NCBI RefSeq assembly: GCF_019049625.1
Contig: NZ_JAFMOY010000133.1
Coordinates: 124,001-188,000, forward strand
Direction of reading: 5' to 3'
Source: Rahnella ecdela
Lineage (GTDB): Bacteria; Pseudomonadota; Gammaproteobacteria; Enterobacterales; Enterobacteriaceae
DNA: 64,000 nt
Shown here: positions 62,430-64,000 of the stretch, one piece after another
How positions within the stretch are numbered: position 1 is the stretch's first letter
Layout of the letters: each line of letters starts with the position of its first letter
The notes under the pieces: generated by a model
Seen by the model: the letters and a program-made list of their open reading frames with translations, nothing else
What the model was told of the DNA's origin: nothing
Database searches by the model: none
Made by a program: the position numbers and the translations under genes

Positions 62430-64000
62430 TCAGCCCTGAGGCAAGGCATCCGGATCATCACCCGGTTGTCTCATCACGCGCTTAACTTCCTGAACCTCGC
62501 TGCCATCCTGATTATGCAGATACACTTCCAGCTGATTGAAGGCGATATTGATGTCGTTTTCACGGCAGAGTTTTTCAATACTGCGGTTCAGTTCATCGAC
62601 GGTATAACTGCGGTCACCGAGCTCACGCACATAGACCCGCAGTTCGTGATCCAGCGTGCTGGCGCCGAAATTCAGGAAGAAGACCAGCGGTGCGGGGTCA
62701 CTCATCACGCGGGCGTTTTCATGCGCCGCCTGCAACAAGATCTCTTTCACTTTCTCTAAATCTGAACCGTACGCCACGCCAATTTTGATCAGAACACGCG
62801 TCACGGTATCGCTCAGCGACCAGTTGATCAGACGCTCCGTCACAAAGGCTTTGTTCGGGATGATCACTTCTTTGCGGTCAAAATCGATAATGGTCGTCGC
62901 ACGGATACGAATACGACTGACCGTGCCTGAAAACGTGCCGATGGTTACGGTGTCGCCAATACGTACCGGACGTTCGAAAAGGATAATCAGACCCGAAACA
63001 AAGTTCGCAAAGATCTCCTGCAAACCAAAGCCCAGCCCGACCGACAGCGCCGCCACCAGCCATTGCAATTTATCCCAAGAAACCCCTAGCGAACCGAGCG
63101 CCGTGATGGCGCCTATCACCGTAATCGAATACGTCAGGATGGTAGTAATGGCGTAGGACGTCCCCTGCCGCAATTGCAGCCGTGAGAGCACAACCACTTC
63201 AAGCAGGCCCGGCAGGTTTCGTGTCAGAACATACGCGACAATCACCGCCAGGAAACCGAGCAGCATATTGCCCAGCGTCACGGTTTGCTGAGTGACCGCA
63301 CCCGCCACGGTGTTGGAATAATGCCAGAGTGAAATGCTGTCGAGATAAGAAATCACCGTCAGCAAGTCCGACCAAATCCAGTAAAACACCGTCGCGAAGA
63401 TAAAGAACAGCCCCATGGTGGTCAGACGCAGCGACTGCTGGTTAATCTGATCTAATCCGATTTGCGGCTCTTCAACTGGCTCATTGCCCTCTGCGCCCTC
63501 TTTTGCCGCATTTGTCTGACGGCGAGCCAGCGCACGACGATAAGCCAGACGCCGTGCTGCAACGCTTAATCCCCGCAGCGCCGTGAGATAAATAATGTTC
63601 CAGAAAATCAGCAGATAAAGGCTGTCAATCCAGCGCCCCGCAAGACGCAACGTGGTGTAAAAATAGCCGGTGACCACCAGTCCGACCAAAAAAGCAGGCG
63701 CCAGCGCAATCGCAGTGACCACCACCAGGCGAATGCTGTGAGAATCTTTTTCACGCCAGCCATCCCGGGCAATCGGGAAGACCAGAACCGTCAGCGCCAG
63801 CAGCGTCAGGAAAATCACCACCTGCCCTATGATGTCATCGACTAAGCCAAGCGGGGCTTTTTCACCACGCACCGACCAGAAAATCAGCGGCAACATCACC
63901 AGACTCAGGCGGATAACGGAACGACGATAATGCGCACAGGTAGCCGCAGGCGTATTGAAGTGCCGCTCATTTATCCCGCCCGGTTTAAGAATGCGATAAC
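62430..64000 (-). CDS. mscK: Mechanosensitive channel MscK (KefA), C-terminal part
   Basis: The reading frame stays open to the window edge, so the 5' half of this roughly 1,100-residue protein is missing; a GTG at 63897-63899 is not the real start. The visible 523 residues cover the last membrane helices and the MscS-like core: GVSWDKLQWLVAALSVGLGF, GLQEIFANFVSGLIILFERP, VRIGDTVTIGTFSGTVSRIR, RKEVIIPNKAFVTERLINWS. The cytoplasmic vestibule ends in NQLEVYLHNQDGSEVQEVKR. MscK is a K+-dependent tension-gated safety valve. Confidence 0.95.
   Translation of the reverse strand, partial: YRILKPGGINERHFNTPAATCAHYRRSVIRLSLVMLPLIFWSVRGEKAPLGLVDDIIGQVVIFLTLLALTVLVFPIARDGWREKDSHSIRLVVVTAIALAPAFLVGLVVTGYFYTTLRLAGRWIDSLYLLIFWNIIYLTALRGLSVAARRLAYRRALARRQTNAAKEGAEGNEPVEEPQIGLDQINQQSLRLTTMGLFFIFATVFYWIWSDLLTVISYLDSISLWHYSNTVAGAVTQQTVTLGNMLLGFLAVIVAYVLTRNLPGLLEVVVLSRLQLRQGTSYAITTILTYSITVIGAITALGSLGVSWDKLQWLVAALSVGLGFGLQEIFANFVSGLIILFERPVRIGDTVTIGTFSGTVSRIRIRATTIIDFDRKEVIIPNKAFVTERLINWSLSDTVTRVLIKIGVAYGSDLEKVKEILLQAAHENARVMSDPAPLVFFLNFGASTLDHELRVYVRELGDRSYTVDELNRSIEKLCRENDINIAFNQLEVYLHNQDGSEVQEVKRVMRQPGDDPDALPQG

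Overview
The window is a chromosomal segment of an enterobacterium. The gene order ybbP-ybbA / tesA-ybbO-cnoX / qmcA-ybbJ / cueR ... copA-ybaP-[chiX]-ybaK-fsr-ybaL-gsk-hemH-adk-htpG-recR-ybaB-dnaX-apt-ybaN-priC-ybaM-mscK is the E. coli 10-11 minute region, and most proteins can be followed residue by residue against remembered E. coli homologues. Local differences (a molybdate-type transporter pair next to cueR, a PAS-GGDEF cyclase after ybaL, malS between dnaX and apt, htpG starting MSMKGQ) point away from Escherichia, to a Yersiniaceae-like genus such as Rahnella, Serratia or Ewingella. The genus is inference.

Layout. 1-9.5 kb: core genes, ending with cueR and a leftward permease/binding-protein pair preceded by a ModE-type operator. 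9.58-40.67 kb: a complete-looking P2-family (Peduoviridae) prophage of about 31 kb, bounded by a 19-bp direct repeat. 40.7-64 kb: copA and the rest of the conserved backbone, ending inside mscK.

Prophage. A leftward P2-type integrase and C repressor face a Cox-like regulator across a perfect 11-bp inverted repeat. Small early genes and a P2 gpA-type HUH replication protein follow. Late genes are transcribed divergently from one control region: P-Q-ogr leftward; O-N-M-L-R-S-sheath-tube-holin-endolysin-Rz/Rz1-E(E')-tape measure-W-J-I-H-tfa-U-D/V rightward. Sheath and tube before lysis, and a fused hub/spike, resemble HP1/K139-type phages rather than P2. The E gene carries a textbook -1 frameshift cassette.

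Main discoveries. (1) The attachment core lies inside the copA promoter: the phage carries the -35 element and one arm plus the centre of the CueR operator, so integration rebuilds an intact copper-responsive promoter at attR. (2) Between the replication gene and the ogr/portal genes sits a markedly AT-rich three-gene cargo: a restriction-endonuclease-like protein, a 79-aa middle protein and a DUF2326/SMC-like ATPase. This matches an ABC three-component (ABC-3C) conflict system and is probably an anti-phage module at a P2-family cargo locus. (3) The backbone keeps two further programmed -1 frameshift sites (copA giving CopA(Z); dnaX giving gamma) and the ChiX small RNA between ybaP and ybaK.
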